This document shows positions 29,127-41,395 of a stretch of 64,000 bases of DNA, in pieces. Location of the stretch: the NCBI GenBank assembly GCA_911728455.2, contig OU452228.1:21708950-21772949 (forward strand). Direction: 5' to 3'. The number at the start of each line of letters is the position of its first letter. The stretch's first letter is position 1. Both the position numbers and the translations under genes were made by a program. The DNA comes from Marthasterias glacialis (Eukaryota > Echinodermata > Asteroidea > Forcipulatida > Asteriidae). The notes beneath the pieces are model-generated. The model searched no databases. It worked only from the letters and a program-made list of their open reading frames with translations, and was not told where the DNA came from.

Positions 29127-29681
29127 GTTCACTTACACTTCGTGGGATATAAGGGACACTGACTATCAACAATGGGAGGGTTGGGGGGTGAGAATAAAAC
29201 ATGTGATCTGTGAAAGTCAAACTATAGCATAAAAAGCTATGGAATCAATCATGAAGGCCACTGACTTTCTTTTAAGCTTCTTTTATGGAAATTTTTTGAC
29301 CTGCCCGGGTTTATTTTACATACGTGTACATGTTCAGCTATTTGCGATTCCCACCATACTCAGGCTGACAATGATTCCAATAACAAAAGAGGGGGGGGGG
29401 AGGTTCTGCAAAAACCAACAAGGATGACCACCATTGTTGAACTCAAGACACACAACAGATTTCAAGTCCACATTAAGAGGGTAACCTGTTTGACCATCTA
29501 CCTCCATTCTTTCATCAAGGTTCAGTGTTTGTTGAGCTCCTAAGCTCAAGCAAAGAAAACAGGGCTCAGGAACGCCTGCATTTCTTTTTTTCCCTAACAA
29601 GAGGAGTCTTTTTAAGAAGAGGCAGCGGGAGGGGGTGGGGGGGACCGTTGGATTAATGCCAGTAAATGTGAAGCCGCTGGA

Positions 29682-29755
29682 AGTTAATCCCTCCTCCGTA
29701 CCACCATGGAGGGACATTCTGATGGCATCTTAAAATGTTGAAGAGATGGTAATGA
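29682..29755 (+). repeat. 70 bp direct repeat, second copy
   Basis: GTTAATCCCTC, then ATTCTGATGGCATCTTAA, GTTGAAGAGATGGTAATGAA; partner of 28041-28108 in the same orientation. Between the matched blocks the spacer differs (a CTCCGTACCACCATGGAGG palindrome here). Confidence 0.55.
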
Positions 29756-32700
29756 AGGGGGTGGATTTGAGGACCTGGCAGCCGTACTTGAACATAAAAC
29801 TTTCAGGGAATGCATTCCCGATGTTTCACACTAGAGTCGTGTTAAGAAGCAAGACAATGAGGTGGAGAGTGATGGGGGTAGGGGTGGGGGGTGGGTAGAG
29901 AATCTTAAGTCCTGGGTAACAAGGGTTTGCACTACACAGGATATGGATGTGTGTTTATCCTCCTTTTTTTCTCTCAAAGGTAACAAGTATCTAACACTGA
30001 TATGGCCTGTCAATAAGTGATTGGCCATAAATATACTGGTTAAAAGTTGACATGCAGCCCAGAAAAGTAGTCTGCCAGTCAACGAAGAAGCAGCTCAAAT
30101 ATTTGGACAAAGTAAATTCATGTACACTGTATCTTGTACAGAAAAAACACAAGCTATATTCATGTTGGATTTTCTCATCACCAAATTGCCATATGTTCAA
30201 TCAGTGAATTTCAAAACTACAGATTTTGAACAGCACTTTCTCTGCATTAATATTAACATTTTGTTCTCTTCATTTCCACAAATCTGCATTTGCTGTAGAA
30301 AGATTTCATACAACCATAGGCCCTACTTCAACAATCGCCAACTCTAAAGAACACAATCCTTTCCTGTGTTTAACAAATACCATAAAATTCCGGGTGGCTT
30401 AAAAATGCGACACATATAGTCATATGGAGAAGAGGGAAAAGTCGAAAAAAGACAGTATGTTTGCACAAGGTAGAAATTGACACCTGCTTGGGCTAAAGAG
30501 GTCTCACTGAAATGCATTCTTTTACTAAGTACCCATTTACTACTTGCTAAGCTTAAGGCACTTCCTACTTCTGTCTTTTCCCCCCAACCACAACTCACAA
30601 AAGAGAGAAAGAGACTTCTAAACACCAGGGACGGTTGTGTTTATGAACTGGAGAATTCTGAACAATAAGCAGCAGGGAAGTGGCGCATGGGATGAGCAAT
30701 ATACTTTGCGTCAACACTCGGTGTTGCAACATTCAAATCCTTTAAAGTGTTACTTTACAGTTCAAGAAGTTAACAACAGGCACAGCTACACGCCTGAGCC
30801 TCCCTACCAGGCAGGCTTACCCAGGTCCCACAAAACACCGATAAATAATCCATGAACTTGTTGTGCTGTCCCTGTGTCCCCATCATCCGGGGAGGACAAA
30901 TCAAAATTTTAAAAAGCCCTTGGGGCGTACCTTTCACAATCATCTATCCAAACAATCTGGTTTCTTCAACAACCCCAAAGTTATCCTCTTTTAAGACCTG
31001 ATATTTACCGAGCACAAAAGAGGATGAATGAACAATCGAGGAGAGCAGTTTTACTAAGCCAAAGGACCTTTGATGGCGAGGCAGGGCTGGAGCTTCGTTT
31101 CTGAATACCGACTTGGGCTTTAAGTAAAATCAATTAAGCTTTATCAGTGTGTGGGTTTTGGGGGTAATAGCAAACACTGCTTAGCTAGATCCTTACCTAT
31201 TCCTGTCTCTATTATTTCCCTGTAATTAGATACTTTTTCTACAAGACACGAGTCAGCTTTTTTCACGTCCCAAAATAACCTCAAAAACCAGCATCCAAGT
31301 TACAATCTTATACAGTCCCAAGAGCAAAAAAATATGAAATATGAAAATATTGTGCATGGGAGAAATAATCATAGGGGAGAGGATAACATAGTTTTAAGCT
31401 CCAAATACACAAATGCCACAAAATTGTTTAAAAATCGGCCAAAAACATCCTTTACCTGCTCGGAATCAGACTGACTTTGAATTTGTCTTAATTCAACTAA
31501 TTGTCAAAAATTACATCTCCCCAAAATGCCACTTTGAAAAAAATGGGCCAAACCAAGTAAAACTTACAAAATGCACTAAGTAGTTTAAAACTGCCACGAC
31601 AGAACAATTTCTGTATCAACACATTACAACCGGTAATTTAAATATGAATGAGGAAAAAGGTTAAATCAATTCACATCCACAACCTTCAACCTTGGCCCTA
31701 ACAAAACATTGTTTTTTCTTCACAGTTCAAAGTATTGAACTGGGCCACACTGATAAACAGTGCGAGATCTTTAGAAAGTGAAGTTGAAAGTGTGTAGATT
31801 TGTGAGAACAAATTTGGCTTGAGTGGTCAAATCAAACCCCATTAAGACTTAAAGTTGCATATACCCAGAATGACCTAAATTTGTTCCCTACTGTTTTTTC
31901 TGTAAATGAGTTTTGACAAATATGCTGTTCTGGAACAAACCAAAAATACTTTCGGTTAAATGTCACGCACACTGCACAAAATACTTGCAACATGCAAATT
32001 GTATATGGTTGCTGGTAGCGTAAAGACAATGTCGAGTTCTGACAATAACTCATTTAGAATCTTTTAACTATGAACTATTATTAAAAATTGACAGGAATTG
32101 AAAGGCTTCCTCGACAAAAGGAAACTAGCTAATATTACAAACCAGTATCTCAAAAAAATTGTCCAAAAACAAATGGGGCAAGCCTTTTTAAAGTAGGTTT
32201 TAAAATTGCTAGATCCCTTGTTTGCTGAATTACTTATCAACTAAAATGTCTCCATAATGAATACAAGTTCAAAACATCCCTAAACATTTGGTCAAATTAA
32301 CCTGTAAGACTCTTTGTGAGCTGTCTTCCTAAAAAGATCAATTTCTTGAAATTAATGTCTTCTTCCGACACCCAATGATGTGTCATAACCATTAATTACC
32401 AACCAATTAACAATTTCCTGTAATGGGTTGATGGGGCTTTCTTTTAGAAATCTACCGGAAATTAGTCAGATGATCATGCTCATCTCTCACAATATTTGTC
32501 TCGTAACTCTGACACGGATACAGAACATCTTGATTTGATTTGACCAAAATAAAATCCACCATGCCACAAACAATCACAGAATCCAAAGAAAATCGTTCAA
32601 AAAACGGAATGCTTCCTGTAGACATACGAGTCCTCGTTTTTACATGAAGTAAATGAATACAAGTTGCTCTAAGGTTCACAATGATGAATTAGTGTTCAAC

Positions 32701-35619
32701 AAACGAGGTTAACAAAAAAAATAAAAAATTTGTTGGATGATAATTCAGGTTGGGCAGTGTCTAGCACCTGAGGAGTCAATAAAACAGCTTCGATATTTCC
32801 TGTCTAACAAAACAACAGGATGACAGGAAACAATGCAGACTTAGATTACTGTTGTACATATCCTTAACAACTCTATTTGGGTTGTGTTTTGTTTTGGAAT
32901 GTTGTTGTTACTAGTTGAAATCTGCCTTTACATTATTTAACAAAAAAAAATATTTTTACACAGGTTGTAAGAAAAAAAACCTTGTTGCGGACAAACAAAT
33001 TTTCTAAGTCGCTGGGAAATTTAGTTTTTTTTTTTAATTGCCATATGAAGTCATCTACTTCTCAAAGATAAGAGCATTTAAGATAATTTATCAGAGAGTT
33101 GAATGTACACATATTTAATTTTTAACACTTGTACTTTTAGTTCCAAACAAATTTCTTAAGTACCACACCTTTGCGAGACTATCAAAAGACAATTTCAGAG
33201 TAACTCCTTGAGGGCCGACTGAACCGCACTACCAAAGTGTAACACCCTAGGATAGCGACCCTTAGATTTGCTCCTTAAAAATCTTTATGATTGCTGGCTC
33301 ATTCGTCCCAGATCAGACACATAAATCACATCATCAAAATTTATTTCCTCAAAATTCCAACAACTGGAACTTGCCACAATGAACACAAAACAAACCAAGA
33401 AAAACGAGAGAGAAAAAAATGTTTGCAAAAGAGCAGTGTACGAAAAACAACAATCTTGGCCTAGATGGCAGCCGATCCCTTATCCAATGATTTGACAAGG
33501 TTTTTTTTTTCTCAATGAGCTTGGAAGTGATTTCAAGAGCCGACTATTGAGACAGGATAAATTAAAATCAAAACTGGACACTCAAAACAGATCAAAGTGC
33601 GCCATGTGCAATTTGAATGACAACGGATTCAGAGTCCGATGTCCCTATGATTTCAAGCTGACTGGTATTCCACCAGTAATGTAAATATAGAAATGGATAA
33701 GGCTAGTTTGGAATCAAATTAAACTTTGAAGAGGGGATACTGCTGTTTTGGCATTAAACGGGAAGATGCAAAATTTAGCATCTGTACATTGAATTGCACA
33801 TTGTACATCATAAAAAGTTTCTCAGAGAAAGACTGCGCTAGGGTTGAAACATGAGGCCATTTACAAATTGATGCATTCATACCATAGATCAGTTTGGTTG
33901 GTAAGCGGTTTGCAATGGCTAATTCTGTTTAAAACTATTTTTCTTCTAGTTCTTAAAAAATGTTTTGCTCAATTTTTCACTCAACATTTGTCGACACTTG
34001 GTTTGCGTTATTCTCAACAACTATTGTTCCTTCAATTCCTTTAAAGACTGAACAAAAATCCTGGCCATTGCAGTACACAACTTTCTCTTTTCAATATTCC
34101 AGAACTTGTTTCTGTCTGCATGTCCGTTTTCAATTTTGAAACTATGTTTTGAGTTACATAGCCCATATACACCCAATGCAAATGAATGCCCCTGATCTAA
34201 AGCCAAACATGAACTGCGTTGCAGTAACGCTTTGGGCAACGAATGTCCTTCCCAGTGAAGGTACATGAACAAAATGCCCTTCCAGAACTAACCACAATCA
34301 AATCCACTAAAAGCAAACATTCCTATTTAAATGCTGGCCTGAATGTAAACAACAGGAACATAGTTCAAAGGATGAAATACTTTTCACATTCAAATTTGAA
34401 ATTGTTATTTCTTTAGCTCATGTATGTGTACTCAACGATTGCTTCTACAGAGAGATATATGGTGTGCATTCACATGATAGAAAACAGGTCATTATTATTT
34501 CTGAAGCAGCGAAACTTAGTGTACATTTATCGGGTATTGGAGGTTTTTTCCGATTCTCATAGTTATCTTTTGGCAGTAGGGAGATCAAATGAAGCATTGC
34601 AAGATATAAATTCATAAATTACAACTTCAAAACTTGACAATTCATCGCTACAAACAAACACAACAACACTGGGTTGTGTCAGAAAAAGGTCTGTTAGATT
34701 CACAGAAAGGTTTTCCCAAGGTTTAAATACAAAAGTCCCATACAGGTAAAAATATAACCTCAAGAGTGGGCTGGTTTAGAAAGGAAAACTGTCAAGTTAT
34801 TGAACACCACTTCCTGTGCGCCCCTTTCAATGGGTCACTAAGCACAAAAAAAACCTGGCTCTGGAGTGAAAAGTACAAACGCCACAATAAACCAATGAAG
34901 CCAATCCACTGCAAATGACATTTTACAAAAGGCAGCAAGTCAAACACTAACCAACAGAACCAAGCAGACATCAACCCAAGGGCAAAGCAATTTTAGAAAC
35001 ATTTACAGTGCAAGTTAAATTTAGCGTGGTCTGAGGAAAATTAGAGCTAAGTTGTCAAATGAAATTCTCATGGGCAACTTAGATGAATCGAGTAATTCAA
35101 GATTTTCTTTTGTGGAAAAGTGTATACAAATTTCGCATTTTATAATTCTGTTGCTTTTAACATTGGTTAACATGAAATTTCCATATTTTTACTTCTCTAC
35201 AGGAATATCTTTTCTTAGGCTGGCAATGGCGATATTGTTCTTTAACCATCAGTTGAAAGAAGTAAGAAATGTTAGTAACATTTTTGCAACATTTGAAATG
35301 GCAAGTTCCGAAGCAGAAAAAAAAACAGGTTTCACAGTTCTAGCGACAAGTTTTTGTGTCGGATGAAATTAATGATCTAGAGTTGTGTTTTTTTTCTCTA
35401 CGTCTCTTGCCGTTTCCAATATTAAAAAAAGACATAATAAAAACGAACTATGTGAAAAGAGCAAGTCACGATGATGTCTGGGAAAATCCTGTATTTGATT
35501 TTGTATGGATATCTTCCATTCATTATAAACAATTTTAAGTGACAATTTATTATTTTACCAATCAAACTTTGTGACTTCTTCTTTCCACCACAAATACAAT
35601 TTTTTTTTAAGGGGCTCAC

Positions 35620-38600
35620 CTTGAGTGAAGTTGGAGATGCTGATATTGCCGAGACCAAGATTCATGATGTAGCCGTACCTGGGTGGGGTTGAGATGGTGT
35701 AGATGAGCTGACCATCCTCACTGTCTCTATCCTCAGCACGGATGAACTTGTTGGTGATGAGGAAGCCAAGGTGACCAGAGCCCAGGGTGTTAAGCGTTGG
35801 TGCCCCTCGGTTGACCACAATCTGCGGCATGCCGTTGTCCACTGGAAGAATCTTGATGCGCATCTTCTGCGGTGTGCGTGTGTACTCATCGAGGTTGGGG
35901 GAGACGGCAAAGTCGGTGTGGGTACCATCTGTGACGATGAAGGAGAAACTGTCAGAGGCAGACTCAGTGCCGTCATGCTGGTAGCTGATGCGATTCTCAT
36001 TCAGGTCATCCATGGTGAACATTGTGACAATTTCACTGTTGTCACGAAGGAGATTGCCATGGACGGGCAATTGGGTGATAGTGAACTTCAGCTTCAGTGG
36101 ATCCCTGGTGTCGGTGTCATCAATGCGGAGCTCGAATGGTGTGATCAGTTTGTTGCCTCCTTCCTCCATTGTCAGCTTGGTGAAGGTGACAACTGGTTTC
36201 TTGTTGTCAACCTCACTGAGGGAGATGCGGAAAGTGCGGACCACCGTGTTGAAACCATCAGCCACCTCAAACTGGAAACTGTCCATCTTCATCTCATCGT
36301 CTTGGGTGTGGACATAGTAAATCTTGTTGCCGGCCAAGTCAAGTTGTGTGAAGGTGGTGATAGGGACACCTGGATTGTCAGTGCTCTCAAGATGCCCTTT
36401 GATTGGTCCCTCTGCAATGGTGAAAACGAGCTCTTCATCTGGACTATTGATGTCATTCGTGCTGAGGATGTCTGTGGTCAAGGTGACACGCCCACCTTCT
36501 TGAAGTGTCACACCCGCATTTACAACATCGGGGTGGACATTGTCAACATAGTCAACATTGACGTAGAAGTAGCGATCAATCAGCGGATTTGTGCCATCTG
36601 TGACATCAAACTTTATGAGGTCTCTGCCGCCCTCCGTTCCAGTGTGAATGAAACGGATACGCTGGTTGTCAATTTCCCACTGTGTGAAGTTCATGCCAAG
36701 GGTGATGTTTTCCAAAACGGTGCCGTCAATCTTGTTCAATCTCTGCAGCAATCCATCTTTGGGTTCCAAGCGGACAACGAAAGTGAGATTGGAGTCTGGT
36801 GAATCGAGATCGGTGGCCTGTAGGATACGGTTGGTGATGACTCTGATATCACCGATGTCAATATCAAGCCCATCATTGACAGAAAGTCGTGGAGTCTCAT
36901 CATCAGCTGGCAAGACAATGACGTTAACAATAGCACTAACTTCATGCACACCATCAGTTAGAGTAACACTGAAAGAGTCTGAATTTGTTTCACTGCCATC
37001 ATGCTTGTAGAAGATATCTGCACCACTGCTAAGTTGATCTAAGGTGAAGTTTTTGACTGGAACAATGACGTCTGCTCGGGATTGGATGAGATCTCCATTT
37101 ACTGGTTTGACAATGATGTGGAAGTGCAGTTCATCCTCTGGTTCATCTCTGTCAACTCCGTTCAGCACCACTGGATCAATCTTGATCATGCCACCCTCCT
37201 CAACAACAATCTCCCTCACAAAGATCTCGGGTTCCTCATCATTGACTGGGTTAATCTCAATGGGGAAGAAGTAAGTGTCTGCTGTGTTGATGCCATCAGA
37301 GCAAGCGAAGGTGAACTGATCTTCTTGAGGTTCGGAGCCTTTGTGCATGCTCTGGACGTAGTTGATGTGGTTCAGACGGAGATCTTTGAGCGAAAAAGCA
37401 CTGATAGCAATCCCAGCACGAGATTTCTCAGAGCCAGGTGAAGGAGAAATATTCTCTAGGTAACCATTCGTTGTTTGAACAATGACAGTACAGACAATAT
37501 CGTCATCGATGGAATCAATGTCAGTTGCAGATAGATGCTCCAGAGCTATTGTTGCCTTGCCACCCTCATCAACGTCGAAAGGATCACCTACAGTCACATT
37601 TGGAGCCAGGTTGTCGACAGGAAGGATTGTGACAAAGACCTCGATTTGTGTGATGACAGTATTGTCTTTCACCCATTTATCAGACATGTCAGACAGGGTC
37701 AAATTAAACGAGTCCTCACGCTTGGTAAGTCCAATCTCACCACCAGTGTGCCTGTATCTAATGTAGCCGTTAACAATGTCTTGCTGTGAGAAAGCTCCAG
37801 TAGGGATTCCATTGTTTTCCAAAATGCCATCTACAGGGAAACGGTCAACAATGAAAGTAAGACGGAGATCTTCGGTGTCAGGATCTGATGCACTAAGAAT
37901 GTTGTTAGTAATGAGGCTGCTTGACTGCTCAGGGACTTCAAGGAAGGAACCCAAGGTGCCAGGTGGGAGGTCGAGAGTAGGGGCTTCATCATCAACTGGG
38001 CGGACATTAACTTGAATTGTGACTGGTACATAGTGGACGCCATCGGTCAACTCTAGCTCTATTGTGTCTCCAAACTCCTCAGCTCCACTGTTGACGTAAG
38101 TAACATCACCACGAGAAATGTCATCAAGGGTAATGGTGTCACCTGGCTGCATGGGAACTCCACGGATCATAATGTTACCAAAGTTTGGAACAGTCTTGAT
38201 GTTAAAGATCAATTCAGAACTGTCTGTGTCGGTGTCATAAGCATCAAGCATGCTGAGATCAAAAACCATCTCTTCTCCCTCTGAAACAGAGAAACCTGTG
38301 TTGGTGACGCTTGGTGGTTTGTTGTCTACTGGATTAAGCAAAATGTCAAAGTGCTGGCCAGATACAAGGTTGCCATTTTCATCTTTTACAGAAAAGACAA
38401 ACTGTATGAGGCGTGGGGTAATACCGAGCTCGATGCCTGGTGGCTTGTAGGCAATCTTCAGGTGGTTGATCTGGCTTTGGTAGAAGTTTGTAACTGCTGT
38501 GTCTGGATCCTCCACCAAAACGATTTGACCAGCTGGGAGTGGGTTATTGGGGTCCAAGTCCCTTGGTTGGTCGGTGATTGTGTAGTACAAGTTACGGTCT

Positions 38601-40639
38601 TCACTGTCTTGGTCAGTGTATCTAAGATCACCTTTCTTAATGATAGTCACGGCAAATTCATCAACAGACATCTCCAGGTCAGTGCCGGGATACAGGTACG
38701 GAGGCTGATCATCAACAGGAAGGATCTTTACAACAAACTCATTAACAGGAGAAAGGTTAGGGCCACTGTCAGCAACACGGAAAAGCATTCTGTCCATAAC
38801 AACATCTGGGTTGTGAACACCATTATGACGATAGAAAAGGCGACCACTGAGGATATCATCGAGGGTCCACTCAGTGACTGCCCTCTCATAGAAACCGCCC
38901 GACAGCTGCCAGTTCTGAGGGTCTGCTGGCAACAAATCTTGTCTGATAACCATGTTGCCTTGGGTGGAGTAGGGTTGCTCTAGGATAAAACGAATGGTGC
39001 TGTCATCGGAATCAACATCAGTGGCGCTGAGGATAGTTTTTATGATGCCTTTAAGTTCTTTTTCCTGGATCAAAATACCAGTATTGACATCAACAATTGG
39101 GGGCTGATCATCAACAGGGGCCATGGTGATTGGGAACAAAAACTCTGTCTCATTTTTGCCGTCATTCATTCTGAAAATGATGTTGTCGCTGTAGGTCTCA
39201 GACCCATCATGGTGGTAAGTGACTACGCCTGCCATGAGCTCATTAGCGGTGAAGAATTTTCTTGGTTGCAAATCAACTCTCAGTACACCATGAGAAGGGC
39301 CACCAACTGGGGCAATTACTACATCCCAGAGGTTGTTTTCATCAGAAATTTGAAGGTTTTGGTCAGGTAGAATTGCACGGGACTGCCCTTCAAATAGAGT
39401 GAGACCAGCATTCCTAGTTGCAACTGGGGCCATGGTGTTTTTCGGGTTAACAACAATCATGACAGCATTTTGTTCTGATGTAGCAAGTTCAGAGTCCACA
39501 ACTTCAAGTTCAAACTGGAAAATTCTTTGCTCATTGGAATCTTCTGCAGGGGGTACATAAGCTATTTTAAGGTCACGGACATCTTTTTGTGTGAAAGAGG
39601 AAATGGGGAGGTTACGGTCATCTGTGCTTGTAATGTAACCCTCACCAGGACCTAGGGGGACAGTTATATTAAAAACCAACTTATCTGGGTCCGTCTCAAT
39701 GTCCTCAGCTGCGATGACCTCTGGTGTAATGGCCGTCATGATGAACTGGTTCAACTCCAACACCATCATTACGCTGTTGCTGAAGCTGGGTGGATTGTTC
39801 TCCGCACCTTCATCAATCCTGACATCAACTTGGAAGTACTCTTGTTGTACCACATTGCCGTCACCATCTTGAAGTTCAACAACCATGGGAATGTGGTCCA
39901 TTCGCGGGGAATCATTGAGGGAGGTGTGCAGGTAGGTGATGCCAAGAGCCAAGAAATCATCACAGTCAATCATTTCACCGCGACTGGCTGCTGCACCTTC
40001 AACCTGTCCATACTTTGGCCATCCACTGCCCGAGCTGAGGATGGTCACCTTGCAGGTTTGTGAGGGGTCAAAGGCAAACTCAAGCTTGGAGCCGTCGAGC
40101 ACGTCACTCTCACCCATCAATTCGGCAACTCTCAGGGGCACTCTCTTCTGAATAATCTCAAGCTGCTTGGATTCGACGGTAACATCAATCATGAACGGGA
40201 TGATGATGGTGCTGGTCTCCGTGTCGTACCGAAGCTGGAGCTTCACTCGATCCCGCATGGGTACACGGGAGCCAAAGTGAACGTACTTGACGTCGCCAGA
40301 ACCGAAGTCACATGGGAACCGATCTGGGGTGAGACGTCCAGGAATCTGGGAAAGAGGGTCCGACACCACATACACCACACATCTGTCGCCGGGTTGGACG
40401 TTTATCTTCAGTTCGGTCTCGGGTTCAAGAACCTTTGAGCGGCCAAACGCTACATTAATACCGGTGTTTCGCTGGATTATCTCGTTCGACGTTGACACTG
40501 GGTCTTGAGGTTGGCTGACTACTACCGGCGTATCACCGCGAATGTCGGTGGTACCTAGCGAGAAATCGGCACCCTGGCCCGCAACTCCTGTCGTGAGAAC
40601 GGCGACTAAACCAACGAAAAGCGCTAGAGTTCTTGCCAT
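35620..40639 (-). CDS. FRAS1/FREM-family extracellular matrix protein (ECM3/FREM2-like), giant first coding exon
   Basis: The open frame encodes residues 1-1673 plus one base of the next codon. Residues 1-21 form a hydrophobic signal peptide (cleavage probably after VAG). Residues about 22-282 are an N-terminal domain with four cysteines (87, 110, 196, 226). From about 283 onward lie tandem CSPG repeats of about 110-130 residues. Each has an acidic DxDS-like motif (for example ATDVDSDDS, ATDLDSPDS), an FT-x-DL-like turn, a YxHDGSE-like strand and a PVDDxxP-type linker. I count eleven complete repeats and the start of a twelfth. Twelve is the count known for FRAS1, FREM1 and FREM2. The ATG sits in a near-ideal context (GCCACCATGG) and an in-frame TAA lies 14 codons upstream, so the start is well supported. 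The exon ends at CAAG|GTGAGC; the frame reads a further 21 codons into the intron before a stop, which is not coding. Family members are basement-membrane or matrix proteins; sea urchin ECM3 is a fibrous substrate for migrating mesenchyme. FREM2-like or ECM3-like is inferred; the Calx-beta and membrane parts lie outside the window. Confidence 0.95.
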
Positions 40640-41395
40640 GGTGGCGCAGAATTCACAGCCCAGTCTGTAGGCAGAAACTTAACAGTGTTGGCTAACACTG
40701 TAGAATCACAGGGGGGAAAAATGGCAAATTCACCGCCCGGTCTGAAGCCTGCTTCACGGCGTTGACACTACGAAGTTGCTGCTCCGAGTTGGGATTTCCT
40801 ATGCCACCTGTGCAGCGAGCCACACACTGTGCATGAATGAGTAGTTAGCGAACGTTCTGGTTGTATATATTATGCTTTCGCGCACACACAGTGCAAAATC
40901 TGGGCCACCACAAACACACAGATGACCCGGCCTTATCACGCCCAGTCAGATATTAATCCGCAACAGAACCGCAACAAGTAAATACTTCCACAAATTATTG
41001 GTCATTTCTTTGCCAGTATCCTCTACATACACAGTCTGTAATAAATTTTCTTCGGTTGCCTCTGACGGGAAGAACTGTCAATTAAACGTGTTGTGTGGAG
41101 GGAGAGCTACTTTCTCGACGCGTAGTTATTGAGCGCTATCATTTTTGATCGCGAAGAGCCTGTAGTGGGCGGAGTTTCAATTTGGCAAGTTTCAGTGACT
41201 TTGAAGTTGCGCATTACACACGATGCAGTGCTGTACATGTGCATGTACATGTACATACGTGTGCGCGCTACTGGTGACATTATGCCTATCATTGCGGGGG
41301 TTTTATGTACAACAATGCACACATACCGTCTGTGTACTTTTCTGGATGAATTAATTCATGTAAATCATGCTGATTCAAGATCAATGAAATCATAA
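40640..41395. promoter_or_regulatory. 5' flank of the FREM/ECM3-like gene
   Basis: About 750 bp upstream of the ATG is richer in CpG than the surrounding DNA (for example around 41110-41180 and the GTGTGCGCGC at about 41259) and contains repeated ACATGTACATGTACAT-like palindromes at 41236-41256. No coding sequence is evident. The span is the expected location of the 5' UTR and proximal promoter; individual binding sites cannot be assigned. Confidence 0.4.
40863..40872 (-). promoter_or_regulatory. Possible TATA element of the FREM/ECM3-like gene
   Basis: Read on the minus strand the sequence is ATAATATATACAA, a TATA-like stretch about 225 bp upstream of the ATG. A transcription start about 30 bp downstream would give a 5' UTR of roughly 200 nt with no need for an upstream exon. 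An AT-rich genome has many such motifs, so this is only a candidate. Confidence 0.3.

Larger units (their letters stand above)
16800..35619 (-). other. Intron 1 of the FREM/ECM3-like gene (18,820 bp)
   Basis: The intron runs from GTGAGC at the end of the giant exon to TTTACAG before the 90 bp exon. No further exon is evident inside it. Open frames there are short, lack recognisable domains and match the AT-rich background. It contains an hAT-like MITE (28870-29126), a 19 bp minisatellite (23798-23949), a pair of related 70 bp segments near 28041 and 29682, a degenerate duplication just inside the 3' splice site and scattered homopolymer runs. Long first introns often carry regulatory elements, but none can be named from the sequence alone. 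Confidence 0.85.

Noticed and set aside
35555..35619. Last 21 codons of the long minus-strand frame (EPLKKKLYLWW...)
   Set aside because: They follow a good GTGAGC donor, are AT-rich and do not continue the CSPG repeat, whereas the distant 90 bp exon does.
35771..36802. Plus-strand frame of 343 codons, and another of 210 codons at 38351-38983
   Set aside because: Both are antisense to the CSPG exon. Long antisense frames are expected opposite a 5 kb coding exon, and their translations have no domain structure.
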